A stretch of 64,000 nucleotides of DNA from Bacillus canaveralius (GTDB lineage Bacteria > Bacillota > Bacilli > Bacillales > Cytobacillaceae), in assembly GCF_002860125.1 (NCBI RefSeq), contig NZ_PGVA01000028.1, positions 243,814 through 307,813 on the forward strand, read 5' to 3'. A model generated the notes under the pieces. It made no database searches. It was given only the letters and a program-made list of their open reading frames with translations, and was not told where the DNA came from. The position numbers and the translations under genes were made by a program. Below, piece by piece: positions 1 to 7,506 of this stretch (its first letter is position 1; the number at the start of each line of letters is the position of its first letter).

Positions 1-90
1 GCTGCCGAATCGGCTGTCCATACCAAAATATCCACTGGGAATATCCAAAAGGCGGACACGGAATCGTTTTTAGAATGGCATAGCCAATGA
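1..90 (+). CDS. C-terminal end of an unidentified protein (partial at window edge)
   Basis: Frame 1 is open from the left edge to a TGA at 88-90, giving 29 residues that end in FLEWHSQ. A strong hairpin terminator follows about 20 bases later, which supports this being the real end of a gene. The tail has no motif I recognise, so no function is offered. Confidence 0.4.
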   Translation, partial: AAESAVHTKISTGNIQKADTESFLEWHSQ

Positions 91-111
91 AATTAGTGTT
101 TATATAAAAGG

Positions 112-144
112 AAAAAAACGATGCGGGTCCGAGCATCGTTTTTT
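112..144 (+). terminator. Rho-independent terminator
   Basis: An 11-bp stem, AAAAACGATGC paired with GCATCGTTTTT, encloses an 8-base loop and ends in a T run. It lies just after the partial gene at the left edge. Confidence 0.8.
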
Positions 145-581
145 AGTTATCAAGCATAATTTTTTTCTTAATATGGACTTAACAATTTTATGCAACACTT
201 TTGATATAACAACAAATAAACCATCATAATAGCTAATTACAAAATTTCAAAATGGAGTCTAAAAGGATTATAATCTTTCAGTAGTGGTAATTCTTATCTT
301 TTTCTTAGTTTTAATTCAGTTTTTCCTCATTATTAATCTCTAATCTAACATAGATGAATCTAATCAAAAAAGAGAGAGGTGAAAACTTGCATTTCCTGCA
401 GATTTCATCGTTATCTTAAGAACAAACAGGTAGACACTGGATTTAAAGTTCAATTTAAACAGAATCAAAACAGTACTTAAGTGCTTTCACCGAACCGTAA
501 GATGCAATTAAAATTTCCTCCGTAAATATGTCTAAAATATGAATTGTATATTCAAAAAGTAAACAATAGGTTTTTTTATAG
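145..581. other. Intergenic stretch without a supported gene
   Basis: About 440 AT-rich bases. The only coding-like signal is a Shine-Dalgarno-like AGAGGTG near 373 followed by a TTG and a 10-codon frame ending at about 420, too short to support. I see no repeat or RNA here. Confidence 0.5.
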
Positions 582-611
582 TTGATATACTTACCGGGGG
601 TATAGTATTTT
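582..611 (+). promoter_or_regulatory. Promoter with CsoR-family operator ahead of the His-rich peptide and CsoR-like gene
   Basis: A TTGATA -35 (582-587) and a weak TATTTT -10 (606-611) flank an imperfect palindrome at 587-608. In it, ATACT and AGTAT arms surround TACC-GGG-GGTA. The G/C tract with TACC/GGTA arms is the type of site bound by CsoR-family repressors, so autoregulation by the downstream repressor is inferred. Confidence 0.55.
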
Positions 612-647
612 ATAAATGTAATAAAATTATATTTTGGAGGGTTTCTA

Positions 648-746
648 ATGGAAAAGACATCATTACTGGTTAAAGGCTTAATACACTTGTTTGGCCATAA
701 CCATTCCGCACATAACCACTCTGCAACGACAAAGCATCATCATTGA
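648..746 (+). CDS. 32-residue His-rich peptide
   Basis: A short ATG frame sits 7 bases after a strong GGAGGG site (635-640). The first 15 residues are hydrophobic/basic. The second half is a run of HNHSAHNHS-type sequence ending in three histidines, about eight His in all. Such tails chelate Cu, Ni or Zn in other small metal-buffering peptides. It lies behind a CsoR-type operator and 52 bases ahead of the CsoR-like repressor, so the two probably form one transcript. A metal buffer or co-sensor role is inference; I know of no named family. The good ribosome site and the His clustering are the reasons for calling it. Confidence 0.55.
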   Translation: MEKTSLLVKGLIHLFGHNHSAHNHSATTKHHH

Positions 747-798
747 TAAAATAGCTGCAAATAACGGGCATGTATTAATAAAACAAGGAGGTTAAATA

Positions 799-1098
799 AT
801 GGAGATGCTTAATCTTGAAAAACCTCACTGTTTAGATCCAACATCCAAAAAAAAGCTGGTGGACACTTTAAGCAATATTGAAGGAAATGTTCGAGAAATA
901 AAATGCTTAATTCAAAAAGAACAAGACTTTGAGGATATTATCTTTCAAATTATCGCTTCCAAGGCTGCCTTAAAAAGTGTAGTATTCGTTCTTTTCGAAG
1001 AAAAAATGAAAAAATGTCTGGCTGAGCAAATTGAAAAAGACAACGAGGAAGAGTTAAATAAGCTGTTTATTACCTTTAACAGAATACTAAAAATATGA
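799..1098 (+). CDS. Divergent CsoR/FrmR-family transcriptional repressor
   Basis: A 99-residue all-helical protein of the DUF156 (CsoR/RcnR/FrmR/CstR) family, recognisable from the LSNIEGNVREIKCLIQ helix. These are tetrameric DNA-binding repressors that release their operator on binding Cu(I), Ni(II), formaldehyde or persulfide. The Cu(I) site of true CsoR is Cys-x-His-x3-Cys. The aligned positions here are F44, K69 and C73, so two of three ligands are missing. Other cysteines are C11 (in PHC) and C36. The sensed ligand may therefore not be copper. The start has an AAGGAGG site 9 bases upstream. The gene follows the His-rich peptide and a CsoR-type operator and ends in a terminator. Confidence 0.8.
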   Translation: MEMLNLEKPHCLDPTSKKKLVDTLSNIEGNVREIKCLIQKEQDFEDIIFQIIASKAALKSVVFVLFEEKMKKCLAEQIEKDNEEELNKLFITFNRILKI

Positions 1099-1140
1099 AA
1101 AAGCCCTGGCTGAAAAATTCCTGCCAGGGCTTTTATTTTT
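1099..1140 (+). terminator. Rho-independent terminator
   Basis: A 12-bp stem, AAAAGCCCTGGC with GCCAGGGCTTTT, is followed by ATTTTT. It ends the CsoR-like gene. Confidence 0.85.
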
Positions 1141-1416
1141 ATTGTTCACTGCCCGCTTTTATGCAGCGATTGTGCCTGACATGCGGGTAACTTTTCCGTA
1201 TTATTGTGGCTGGATTAGCACTCCGCCTTAAAACTTAATCATATTTTTAAGGGAAACATTTTAGGTTCTTTATGCCGCTTGCGGGAATCAGTAAAATCTG
1301 CTGTAAATTTGCAGAAAATATGCAAACATTTCTTGGGCATTTACCTACACTTGGTGAATGCGGAAACCATATGATACGACTGTTACGGCTAATAACAAAA
1401 TTGGGGAGGAAATGCT

Positions 1417-1794
1417 ATGCAAAGTATGGATTATGCGAAATTTAAATCTACTCATATGGAACACATGGGCTTGGTGAAGACAATCCAGGATTGTGAAATA
1501 ACTTGTGAACATATGGGGACTATGGTGCTGCGAATGAGCGATGTTCATGCCAGAAGAAACCAACTGCTTCTATTGCGAGATTGTGCAGATATATGCACAT
1601 TGTCAGCGAAATTAATCGCAAGAAACAGTTATGTGGAAAAGTCAGTTGCCGAATTATGTGCCCATATTTGTGAAATTTGTGGAAACGAATGCTTAAAGTT
1701 TCCAGATTCTCATTCACAAAGATGTGCACAAATTTGCTTGCATTGTGCCCAACAATGCCGGGCTTTTGCAAGATCCCGGCTGGAGAGTATGTAA
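1417..1794 (+). CDS. Cytosolic four-helix-bundle copper-storage protein (Csp/DUF326)
   Basis: The protein has 125 residues and twelve cysteines, in CxxxC and CxxCxxxC spacings at 26/30, 56/60, 81/85/88/92 and 103/107/110/114. This is the pattern of Csp proteins, whose cysteines line the core of a four-helix bundle and bind many Cu(I) ions. It has no signal peptide, so it belongs with the cytosolic (Csp3-like) members. His residues near the N-terminus (H13, H16, H32) could be at the open end of the bundle. A GGGGAGG site precedes the ATG. It stands alone between hairpins. Its role in buffering cytosolic copper fits the copper genes throughout the window. Confidence 0.85.
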   Translation: MQSMDYAKFKSTHMEHMGLVKTIQDCEITCEHMGTMVLRMSDVHARRNQLLLLRDCADICTLSAKLIARNSYVEKSVAELCAHICEICGNECLKFPDSHSQRCAQICLHCAQQCRAFARSRLESM

Positions 1795-1826
1795 GCAATC
1801 AAAAAAGTTTTCATGTAAACAAATAA

Positions 1827-1864
1827 AGAGGGTGTCCCAAAGATTGGATTTTGGGACACCCTCT
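1827..1864. repeat. Perfect 14-15 bp inverted repeat
   Basis: AGAGGGTGTCCCAA pairs with TTGGGACACCCTCT around an 8-10 base loop. There is no T run on the plus side, so it may be a bidirectional stem-loop or a mobile-element remnant rather than a classical terminator. Confidence 0.5.
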
Positions 1865-2070
1865 ACTTATAATTAATAAAAATGAAGCATTGGTTCCGTT
1901 AGTTGCAGCAGGAGGAATTGTTCTCGTTATTGCAATCATATTATTTGCTGTAAGTGAAGAGTTTTAGTGAAGAGTTATTCACAATTTGAATGATTATAAG
2001 TTTACCACTATATGTATGTAACTTCACAAACGTCTCGAAAAAGAGGGGAAGGAATGGATTAGAGGTTAGG

Positions 2071-2409
2071 TTAGCTTATTTGTTCAAACGGGGTTAATGA
2101 GGAGAGTTTGTCGTTTTTGCCGTTTTGCTCAAGGCTCCGGGCGAAGTCACAAGCTTTATGGAAGCAGTTAAAATCCGCTGATGTGTAAAATCGGCTCGAC
2201 CAATCAAAGCTTCCCTCACAGTCTGCTGGATATACTGCCACTTTCCACTGATAATAATTTTTCTGGTCCGGTTCGCCTTCTAAGGCTATGAGCCAATGGG
2301 TGATTTTGTCTCCGGGAATGGGAAGGGTTTCTTTTAAAGAATTTAAGTCTTCGGGTCCAATTTGTATTAGCGATTTCTGGTAAAAGTCGCGATAATTTTC
2401 ATATACCAC
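2071..2409 (-). CDS. Conserved-looking hypothetical protein, 112 aa
   Basis: A GTG start lies 7 bases after a GGAGGG site on the minus strand, which supports a real gene. The product is a soluble, acidic, aromatic-rich protein with no signal peptide or membrane segment. It has two cysteines in the second half and an FxKACDFARSLE helix near the end. I do not recognise the family. It is divergent from the hemerythrin-type gene, and the FNR-like site between them could in principle affect both. Confidence 0.6.
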   Translation of the reverse strand: MVYENYRDFYQKSLIQIGPEDLNSLKETLPIPGDKITHWLIALEGEPDQKNYYQWKVAVYPADCEGSFDWSSRFYTSADFNCFHKACDFARSLEQNGKNDKLSSLTPFEQIS

Positions 2410-2521
2410 TATAATCCCTCCATTTCATCGATCTTATTTGCTTCTATTATATGTGAAAATCAATAAAAATTAGCAACTTATTTGTTAAAATTTTTCGAAA
2501 ATTAGTTTGATCTTTTCGATA

Positions 2522-2565
2522 TTGTGATTGGCGTCACAACTTTTAGAGAAGCGGCCGCTTATACT
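2522..2565 (+). promoter_or_regulatory. FNR/CRP-type class II promoter
   Basis: The perfect palindrome TTGTGA-N6-TCACAA lies at 2522-2539 and a perfect TATACT -10 at 2560-2565. The dyad centre is 29.5 bases from the -10, which puts it near -41.5, the standard place for FNR activation. It drives the hemerythrin-type gene starting at 2604. Confidence 0.8.
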
Positions 2566-2603
2566 GATCATAATAACTGTGATTGTCGAAGGAGAGATTG
2601 TTG

Positions 2604-3125
2604 ATGGAAGGTTGTATGGGTGCTTTTGCAAACCGTAAGCCGGTCGAGTTGTCACAAGGATTAGCTTTGTTGAAGGAAGAACATCCGCCGTTGATTCAGT
2701 TGCTTGATGAGCTTGTAGAGCTATCCAAAAAAGTTGAAGACTCAGACCAAAAACAGGATGTATTTGCGATTTTAACTGAAAAAGTAAAAGCATTTTTTAG
2801 TAAGCTTGAGCGCCACTCAGAAAAAGAAGAAGGTATTCTGTTTAAAATGATGGAAGTTTATCTTGGTAAGGGAACGGGTCCAATTGCAGTCATGGAACAT
2901 GAGCATGAGCAGGCCAAATCAATGATTCGCGGCTTTCTTAACAAAACTGAGGGTGACGGTCCATTATCAACAGAGGAAATGCATGCATGTACAGCATTTA
3001 TTAGAAAAGCTTATTCAATACTAGTGGACCACTTCGCAAAAGAAGAAAATGTGCTGTATCCAATGGCGGAGAATTTGTTTACTAAGGAAGAAAAAGAATT
3101 GCTGTATGCAAGGGTTCAATCATAA
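2604..3125 (+). CDS. Hemerythrin HHE-domain protein
   Basis: A 173-residue helical protein with the His/Glu pattern of HHE cation-binding domains. KEEHPPL lies near residue 25, ERHSEKEE near 66-73, MEHEHEQAK near 95, and VDHFAKEENVLYPMA near 145. These residues bind a di-iron centre. Relatives bind O2 or repair nitrosative damage to iron centres (YtfE type). The ATG at 2604 is preferred over an upstream TTG at 2583 because a GGAGAG site lies 8 bases before it. The promoter carries an FNR-like site, so induction under oxygen limitation is inferred. It ends in a terminator shared with the convergent exporter. Confidence 0.8.
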   Translation: MEGCMGAFANRKPVELSQGLALLKEEHPPLIQLLDELVELSKKVEDSDQKQDVFAILTEKVKAFFSKLERHSEKEEGILFKMMEVYLGKGTGPIAVMEHEHEQAKSMIRGFLNKTEGDGPLSTEEMHACTAFIRKAYSILVDHFAKEENVLYPMAENLFTKEEKELLYARVQS

Positions 3126-3128
3126 TAA

Positions 3129-3172
3129 AAAAACAGGGTAGAAGGACTTTTCCTCCTATCCTGTTTTCTTTT
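3129..3172. terminator. Bidirectional terminator
   Basis: An imperfect hairpin, AAACAGG...CCTGTTT with inner AGGA/TCCT pairs and flanking A and T runs, lies between the convergent hemerythrin-type and MFS genes. Confidence 0.65.
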
Positions 3173-3205
3173 TTATACCAAAATCCGGAGACGAGCATAT
3201 ATTCC

Positions 3206-4438
3206 TTAATTCCACTGCTCCAACTTTTGATCGGAAGGAAGGAAGAAGGCCAGCAAACCGAGCAATGGAAGAAATCCGGTGAAAATGATCGTTTGTGAAA
3301 GCCCGATGAGATCAGCTAAATAGCCGAGCCCGATCGATCCAAGCGCCCCCATTCCAAATGCCAGGCCGACCGTCAAGCCAGCCATTGTCCCGATTTTTCC
3401 CGGCACGAGCTCCTGGGCGTAAACAACCGTGACAGAAAAGCTCGACATCAGAAGCAGTCCGCTTAAAGCAAGCAGCAAGAATGCTGCAAAAGGCGGAACA
3501 AACGGGATCAGCAATGATAACGGGGCGGTGGCGATCATCGAAACTAAAATAACCGTTTTCTTGCCAAACCGGTCGGCAAGCGGCCCCCCGAAAAATGTAC
3601 CGATTGCACCGGTGATTAAGAAAGCAAATAGGAAAATTTGAGCTTCTTTAATTGATAGTGAATATTTTTCGATTGCGAAAAATGCATAGAAATTGGTGAT
3701 CCCGGAAATGTACCAGGAGCGGGCAAAGATTAGAAACAAAATCAACAAGAGTGAAACCCAGACACCTTTGCGAATACCGTTCCCAGCTGTGCTATCTTTG
3801 CTGCTTTGCTTGCTTTTGAAAGAACGTTCAACTTTAAGCATGCCGGAATACCAATTGGCAATATAGATCAATAATCCGACCGCGGCCGCTGCAACTAATG
3901 TAAACCAGGCAGCACCGATTTGGCCGAGCGGGACAAGAATGACCGCAGTAATAAGCGGGGCAAGGGCCTGGCCTGAATTGCCGCCAACCTGGTAAATGGA
4001 TTGGGCAAGCCCCCGGCGTGCCCCGGCCGCCATATAAGCAACTCTTGATCCCTCTGGATGGAAAACAGCAGATCCAAGGCCAATGAACAAGACGGACAGG
4101 ACAACCAATTCAAACCGGGGTGCAAGAGCAAGGCCAAGAACGCCGAAAAGCGTAAAGGAAAGCCCGATCGGCAGCGCGAAGGGCGCTGGTTTTTTATCTG
4201 TGGCCATTCCAACGAGCGGCTGCATAATCGACGATACAATATTCAAAGCGAAAGCGATCATGCCAAGCTGCGTAAAGCTGAGCCCCATCGATCTTTCCAG
4301 AATCGGGAACATCGCTGGAACAACAGCCTGGATCGAGTCATTCAATAAATGGCAAATTCCGATAATAATTAATATTTTGTATGAAGTATTCGCACGGTCA
4401 CGTGGCGACATGCTTGCAGCTATTGCAGATTGGCTCAT
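3206..4438 (-). CDS. MFS exporter, fosmidomycin-resistance (Fsr) type
   Basis: A 410-residue, 12-helix major facilitator protein. Family features include ICHLLNDSIQ in helix 1, the PLVGMATDK loop after helix 2, VFHPEGSRVAYMAAG near residue 130, and QVGGNSGQALAP. These closely match Fsr-type exporters (E. coli Fsr, fosmidomycin efflux). The true substrate in Bacillaceae is unknown. An AAAGGAGATACTCC site precedes the ATG. It is a single-gene unit convergent with the hemerythrin-type gene. G+C looks somewhat higher than in its neighbours, for instance runs such as GCCCCGGCC, which may reflect separate ancestry. Confidence 0.8.
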   Translation of the reverse strand: MSQSAIAASMSPRDRANTSYKILIIIGICHLLNDSIQAVVPAMFPILERSMGLSFTQLGMIAFALNIVSSIMQPLVGMATDKKPAPFALPIGLSFTLFGVLGLALAPRFELVVLSVLFIGLGSAVFHPEGSRVAYMAAGARRGLAQSIYQVGGNSGQALAPLITAVILVPLGQIGAAWFTLVAAAAVGLLIYIANWYSGMLKVERSFKSKQSSKDSTAGNGIRKGVWVSLLLILFLIFARSWYISGITNFYAFFAIEKYSLSIKEAQIFLFAFLITGAIGTFFGGPLADRFGKKTVILVSMIATAPLSLLIPFVPPFAAFLLLALSGLLLMSSFSVTVVYAQELVPGKIGTMAGLTVGLAFGMGALGSIGLGYLADLIGLSQTIIFTGFLPLLGLLAFFLPSDQKLEQWN

Positions 4439-4584
4439 GGAGTATCTCCTTTTATATGACTGTATAAATTTATAAAAGTACCATTTTTTATTCTTTCTTC
4501 TATATTACAAGATTATCAATTGTTTAAAAATGATTTTGTTTCTATTCTCGAAATTTATATGTAATAAACAAGCAAATAAACTAA

Positions 4585-4627
4585 ACAAAAAGAAGAAGAG
4601 CATTGGACCATATTCCCAAAGCTCTTC
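4585..4627 (-). terminator. Rho-independent terminator (minus strand)
   Basis: Read leftwards, GAAGAGC-TTTGG pairs with CCAA-T-GCTCTTC and is followed by TTCTTTTTG. It ends the histidine kinase gene. Confidence 0.7.
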
Positions 4628-4630
4628 CCT

Positions 4631-6127
4631 TTACTCAGCAAGCGGAAGGATAATTGAAACTTGAGTACCCTGCTTCTCTTTGCTGGTAATTTCAATCGTG
4701 CCGTTAAAGGATTGCACTATTTTTTTGCAAATCACAAGGCCGAGGCCTGTTCCCATATCCTTTGATGTATAAAAAGGGTCAAAAACCCTGTTGAGCGCTT
4801 GTTCAGAAATTCCTGAACCGGTATCGATAATCTCTATTTTGCAAGTTTCCTGTTCTTGCATCATATTAATTTCAAGATCACCGCCATTTTTCATAGATTC
4901 AAAAGCGTTTTTTGAAAGGTTCAAAATTACCTGCTTCATTTGGTCCTTTGTGCATTCAACCGGCAATGGAGTGTTTGGCAAATAGTAAGAACATCTAATG
5001 TTATGAAGATTTGCTTCGGAAGAAATGATCGGCTTCAGTTCGGTAAAAACTGACCTTATATCGATCATATCTTTCTTTTGGGCGGTCGGTTTACCCAGAA
5101 TCAAAAATTCACTGACGATTTCATTAATGCGGTTGATCTCTTCATCGATGATTGAAAAATAGTAGAGGTCTTTCGGATCACGGTATTTTTCGCCCAACAA
5201 CTGGACAAGCCCTTTAATGCCTGTAAGGGGGTTGCGGATTTCATGGGCTGTACTGGCTGCGAGTGAGCCTACCAGCTCAAGCTTTTGCGCTTCAATTTGC
5301 GCTTTTTCTTTTGCTGTTTGTTTTTTTAATAGATAGCACTTAATTAGAAGGAAAAGAATATGGAAAAAAACCAGGGTCCCAGCTATTAATGCGACCATTT
5401 CCTTTCCTGTATTCTTCCAGTCAAAGTCGGGAATTTCCGCTTTAATGCTCCATGGAAGCCGCTCAATTGGCATTGTCAACCACTCGTTTGCAGTTGAGCT
5501 CGTCTTGTCAGATCCATTGAAATTCATAATAATGTGGCTTTGTCCATTGACAATTAAAAGATTTGTGTCAGGTGTCAACACTCTCATAACATTTTCAATA
5601 TAGTCAACCCTTAAATGGGCAACAAGTATCGAACTTAGTTCATTTCTTTCATTGATAACGGGTGCAGCCAGGCCAATCACGGTTTGACCATTTTCAAGAG
5701 TTTCCTGATGGTCGGATATAACCGTATCCTTCGTATTAATGGCAGTTCTAATATACTCCATGGAGGAATAATCAACATGATCGAGCAGTGATTGAGATCC
5801 GGTAACAACCGTTCCTTCTTCATTCAGTAAATAAAGGCCCCCATAGCGAGGGTCTTTTTGGTGTACTTGCTGGAGCAATGGCTCTAATTCTTGCGGGGAA
5901 TCGATCATACTTTTAAGCGTAATTGCAATAATATCCAGGCTCGTCACGGTTTCAGTAATTAGCTGATCCCAGGTTCTTTGATGGATCGATGCAATCCATT
6001 GGGTATCAGCCTTTCGATGTTCGTAATCTTTCTGGATGAGATTATATATTTGTAAAAAGATTCCTAACATACTGGGCAGTATAACGATCAACAAATATAG
6101 CAACGCATTTTTATTAAGTTTTGGCAT
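4631..6127 (-). CDS. Membrane sensor histidine kinase with extracellular Cache-like domain
   Basis: About 498 residues. A first membrane segment near residues 7-27 is followed by a ~210-residue extracytoplasmic region with the GGLYLLNEEGTVV and VIGLAAPVINE features of Cache sensors. A second membrane segment lies near 240-265. A HisKA domain follows with the phospho-acceptor His in STAHEIRNPLTGIKG, then an HATPase domain with DTGSGI and GTGLGLVICKK. The architecture resembles Bacillus KinB/sporulation-type orphan kinases, and no regulator gene is adjacent. The ATG at 6127 is preferred to the in-frame GTG at 6133, which overlaps the AGAGGTG ribosome site. The ligand is unknown. Confidence 0.85.
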   Translation of the reverse strand: MPKLNKNALLYLLIVILPSMLGIFLQIYNLIQKDYEHRKADTQWIASIHQRTWDQLITETVTSLDIIAITLKSMIDSPQELEPLLQQVHQKDPRYGGLYLLNEEGTVVTGSQSLLDHVDYSSMEYIRTAINTKDTVISDHQETLENGQTVIGLAAPVINERNELSSILVAHLRVDYIENVMRVLTPDTNLLIVNGQSHIIMNFNGSDKTSSTANEWLTMPIERLPWSIKAEIPDFDWKNTGKEMVALIAGTLVFFHILFLLIKCYLLKKQTAKEKAQIEAQKLELVGSLAASTAHEIRNPLTGIKGLVQLLGEKYRDPKDLYYFSIIDEEINRINEIVSEFLILGKPTAQKKDMIDIRSVFTELKPIISSEANLHNIRCSYYLPNTPLPVECTKDQMKQVILNLSKNAFESMKNGGDLEINMMQEQETCKIEIIDTGSGISEQALNRVFDPFYTSKDMGTGLGLVICKKIVQSFNGTIEITSKEKQGTQVSIILPLAE

Positions 6128-6282
6128 AGACACCTCTATTTTAAGTGCTTATAGGCAATTAAATTATAACTTAATTAAGGGTATTTAGCACTATGCCTTT
6201 ATCTGGATTTATTGACACCATCCCGAAATTTTTCTATAATTTAGTTTGAAGTCGAGATATCTTTTTATAAAGGAAGATTTAC

Positions 6283-6720
6283 ATGAATTCTGAAGTTAAC
6301 CAATCCTTAAAGCTATTTATCGTTCTTTCCAGGGCATATAAAGCGATTAATGAGCAGGTCAATAAAGCAATCCAGGCGAATGGATTAAACCCGACTGAAT
6401 TTGCTGTTCTGGAGCTTTTATACCATAAAGGCCAGCAGCCGCTCCAGCAAATAGGCGGTAAAATTTTGCTTGCAAGCGGAAGCATAACATATGTCGTCGA
6501 TAAACTCGAACAAAAAGGTCTTTTAAATCGTGCCGCTTGCCCGAATGACCGCAGGGTTACGTATGCGATTATTACGGATAAAGGCAAAGAATTCATCGAG
6601 GCTATTTTTCCCGAACACGAAGCAAGGATCCATGAGCTTATGGACGTTCTTTCCGAAGAGGAAAAAGCAACAGCAATCGAATTGCTAAAAAAGATCGGAC
6701 TACCCGTCGCGAAATACTAA
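6283..6720 (+). CDS. MarR-family regulator, MhqR/YkvE-like
   Basis: A 145-residue winged-helix protein. LNPTEFAVLELLYHKGQ, the recognition region GGKILLASGSITYVVDKLEQKGL, and the wing CPNDRRVTYAIITDKG are typical of MarR proteins. They closely resemble Bacillus MhqR, which represses quinone and azo-compound detoxification genes. One cysteine (in RAACPNDRR) is in the wing region. It is divergent from the histidine kinase and has its own terminator. The regulated genes are not evident nearby, so the MhqR-like sensing role is inferred from sequence alone. Confidence 0.75.
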   Translation: MNSEVNQSLKLFIVLSRAYKAINEQVNKAIQANGLNPTEFAVLELLYHKGQQPLQQIGGKILLASGSITYVVDKLEQKGLLNRAACPNDRRVTYAIITDKGKEFIEAIFPEHEARIHELMDVLSEEEKATAIELLKKIGLPVAKY

Positions 6721-6747
6721 CCACGGGTCCCTGTATAAAAGAGTTGT

Positions 6748-6777
6748 AAGATTGCCACTAGAGGCAGTCTTTTTTTA
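6748..6777 (+). terminator. Rho-independent terminator
   Basis: AGATTGCC pairs with GGCAGTCT (one G-T pair) across a 6-base loop and is followed by seven T. It ends the MarR-family gene. Confidence 0.8.
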
Positions 6778-6871
6778 TGCTCATAAAATTCGGGTTTCGT
6801 TTAATATTCAAATAGATTCTTACGAGAAACTGCTCGCTGACTATTATTAATGAGAAAAAGTAAGCTATATA

Positions 6872-6903
6872 TTGACCCTGTACCTAAGTACAGGGTTTAT
6901 ACT
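6872..6903 (+). promoter_or_regulatory. mer operator-promoter with a 20-bp spacer
   Basis: TTGACC (6872-6877) and TATACT (6898-6903) are 20 bases apart. Between them lies the perfect dyad CCCTGTAC-CTAA-GTACAGGG (6876-6895). The over-long spacer with a central dyad is the hallmark of MerR-controlled promoters, where Hg(II)-MerR untwists the DNA to activate transcription. Confidence 0.92.
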
Positions 6904-6921
6904 GTATAGGAGGTGAAACAA

Positions 6922-7320
6922 ATGCAATTACTTATAGGAGAATTGGCCAAGAAGTGTGATGTTAACAAAGAGACCATTAGATACTATGAACGTATAGGTT
7001 TAATTCCAGAACCTGAACGTACGGATTCAGGATACCGAATGTATTCAGAACGGATTTTCGACCGATTAAATTTCATTAAACGTTTGCAGGAATTGGGATT
7101 TACCCTAAATGAAATTGATAAATTGTTAGGTGTTGTCGATCGGGATGAAGCAAAGTGCCGTGATATGTATGACTTTACTGTTTCTAAGATAGAAGACATA
7201 CAACGCAAAATTCAAGATCTTAAAAGAATTGAACAAATGCTCATTAACCTAAAAGAAAGATGCCCTGAAAACAAAGATATTTATGCATGTCCCATTATTG
7301 AAACAGTAATGGGAAAATAA
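6922..7320 (+). CDS. merR: Mercury-responsive regulator MerR
   Basis: A 132-residue MerR protein. The helix-turn-helix and wing lie at residues 1-45 ([24 protein letters not shown]). A long dimerisation helix is followed by a C-terminal metal-binding loop with [20 protein letters not shown]. The three cysteines form the trigonal Hg(II) site across the dimer in Gram-positive MerR, and the sequence is very close to that of Bacillus RC607. The ATG at 6922 is chosen because GGAGGTG lies 7-8 bases upstream. It is first in the operon, so MerR controls both itself and merA, the usual Gram-positive arrangement. Confidence 0.93.
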   Translation: MQLLIGELAKKCDVNKETIRYYERIGLIPEPERTDSGYRMYSERIFDRLNFIKRLQELGFTLNEIDKLLGVVDRDEAKCRDMYDFTVSKIEDIQRKIQDLKRIEQMLINLKERCPENKDIYACPIIETVMGK

Positions 7321-7332
7321 GAAAAGAACATT

Positions 7333-7506
7333 ATGAGAGACACATTATCAGGCCATGTTTGGTTTCTACTCGCATTATTCATATGTCCATGTCATGTGGT
7401 TCTACTGATGGAAGGTAACAGTTACATTAATGATAAAAAAACGGCTATAAAGGCTATTACAACAAAGGTGTTAGAGCTAGGGCTTGGAGTAGAGGAGGAT
7501 TTAAAA
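7333..7506 (+). pseudogene. Scar of mercury-transport genes, in frame with merA
   Basis: An ATG frame of 58 codons runs without a stop into merA. Residues 5-24 ([19 protein letters not shown]) resemble the first helix of MerE-type Hg transporters, which have a CPCH motif after GYLW. The following 30 residues ([23 protein letters not shown]) resemble the C-terminal half of a MerP/HMA domain. No intact transporter remains. The ribosome site before 7333 is poor, whereas merA has its own. The segment looks like a deletion that joined the start of one mer gene to the end of another. A translated long MerA fusion cannot be excluded. Confidence 0.6.

Noticed and set aside
1866..1967. Frame encoding a hydrophobic segment ending VLVIAIILFAVSEEF
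   Set aside because: It has no start codon with a ribosome site and lies directly after a hairpin. It may be a remnant of a membrane protein but cannot be supported as a gene.
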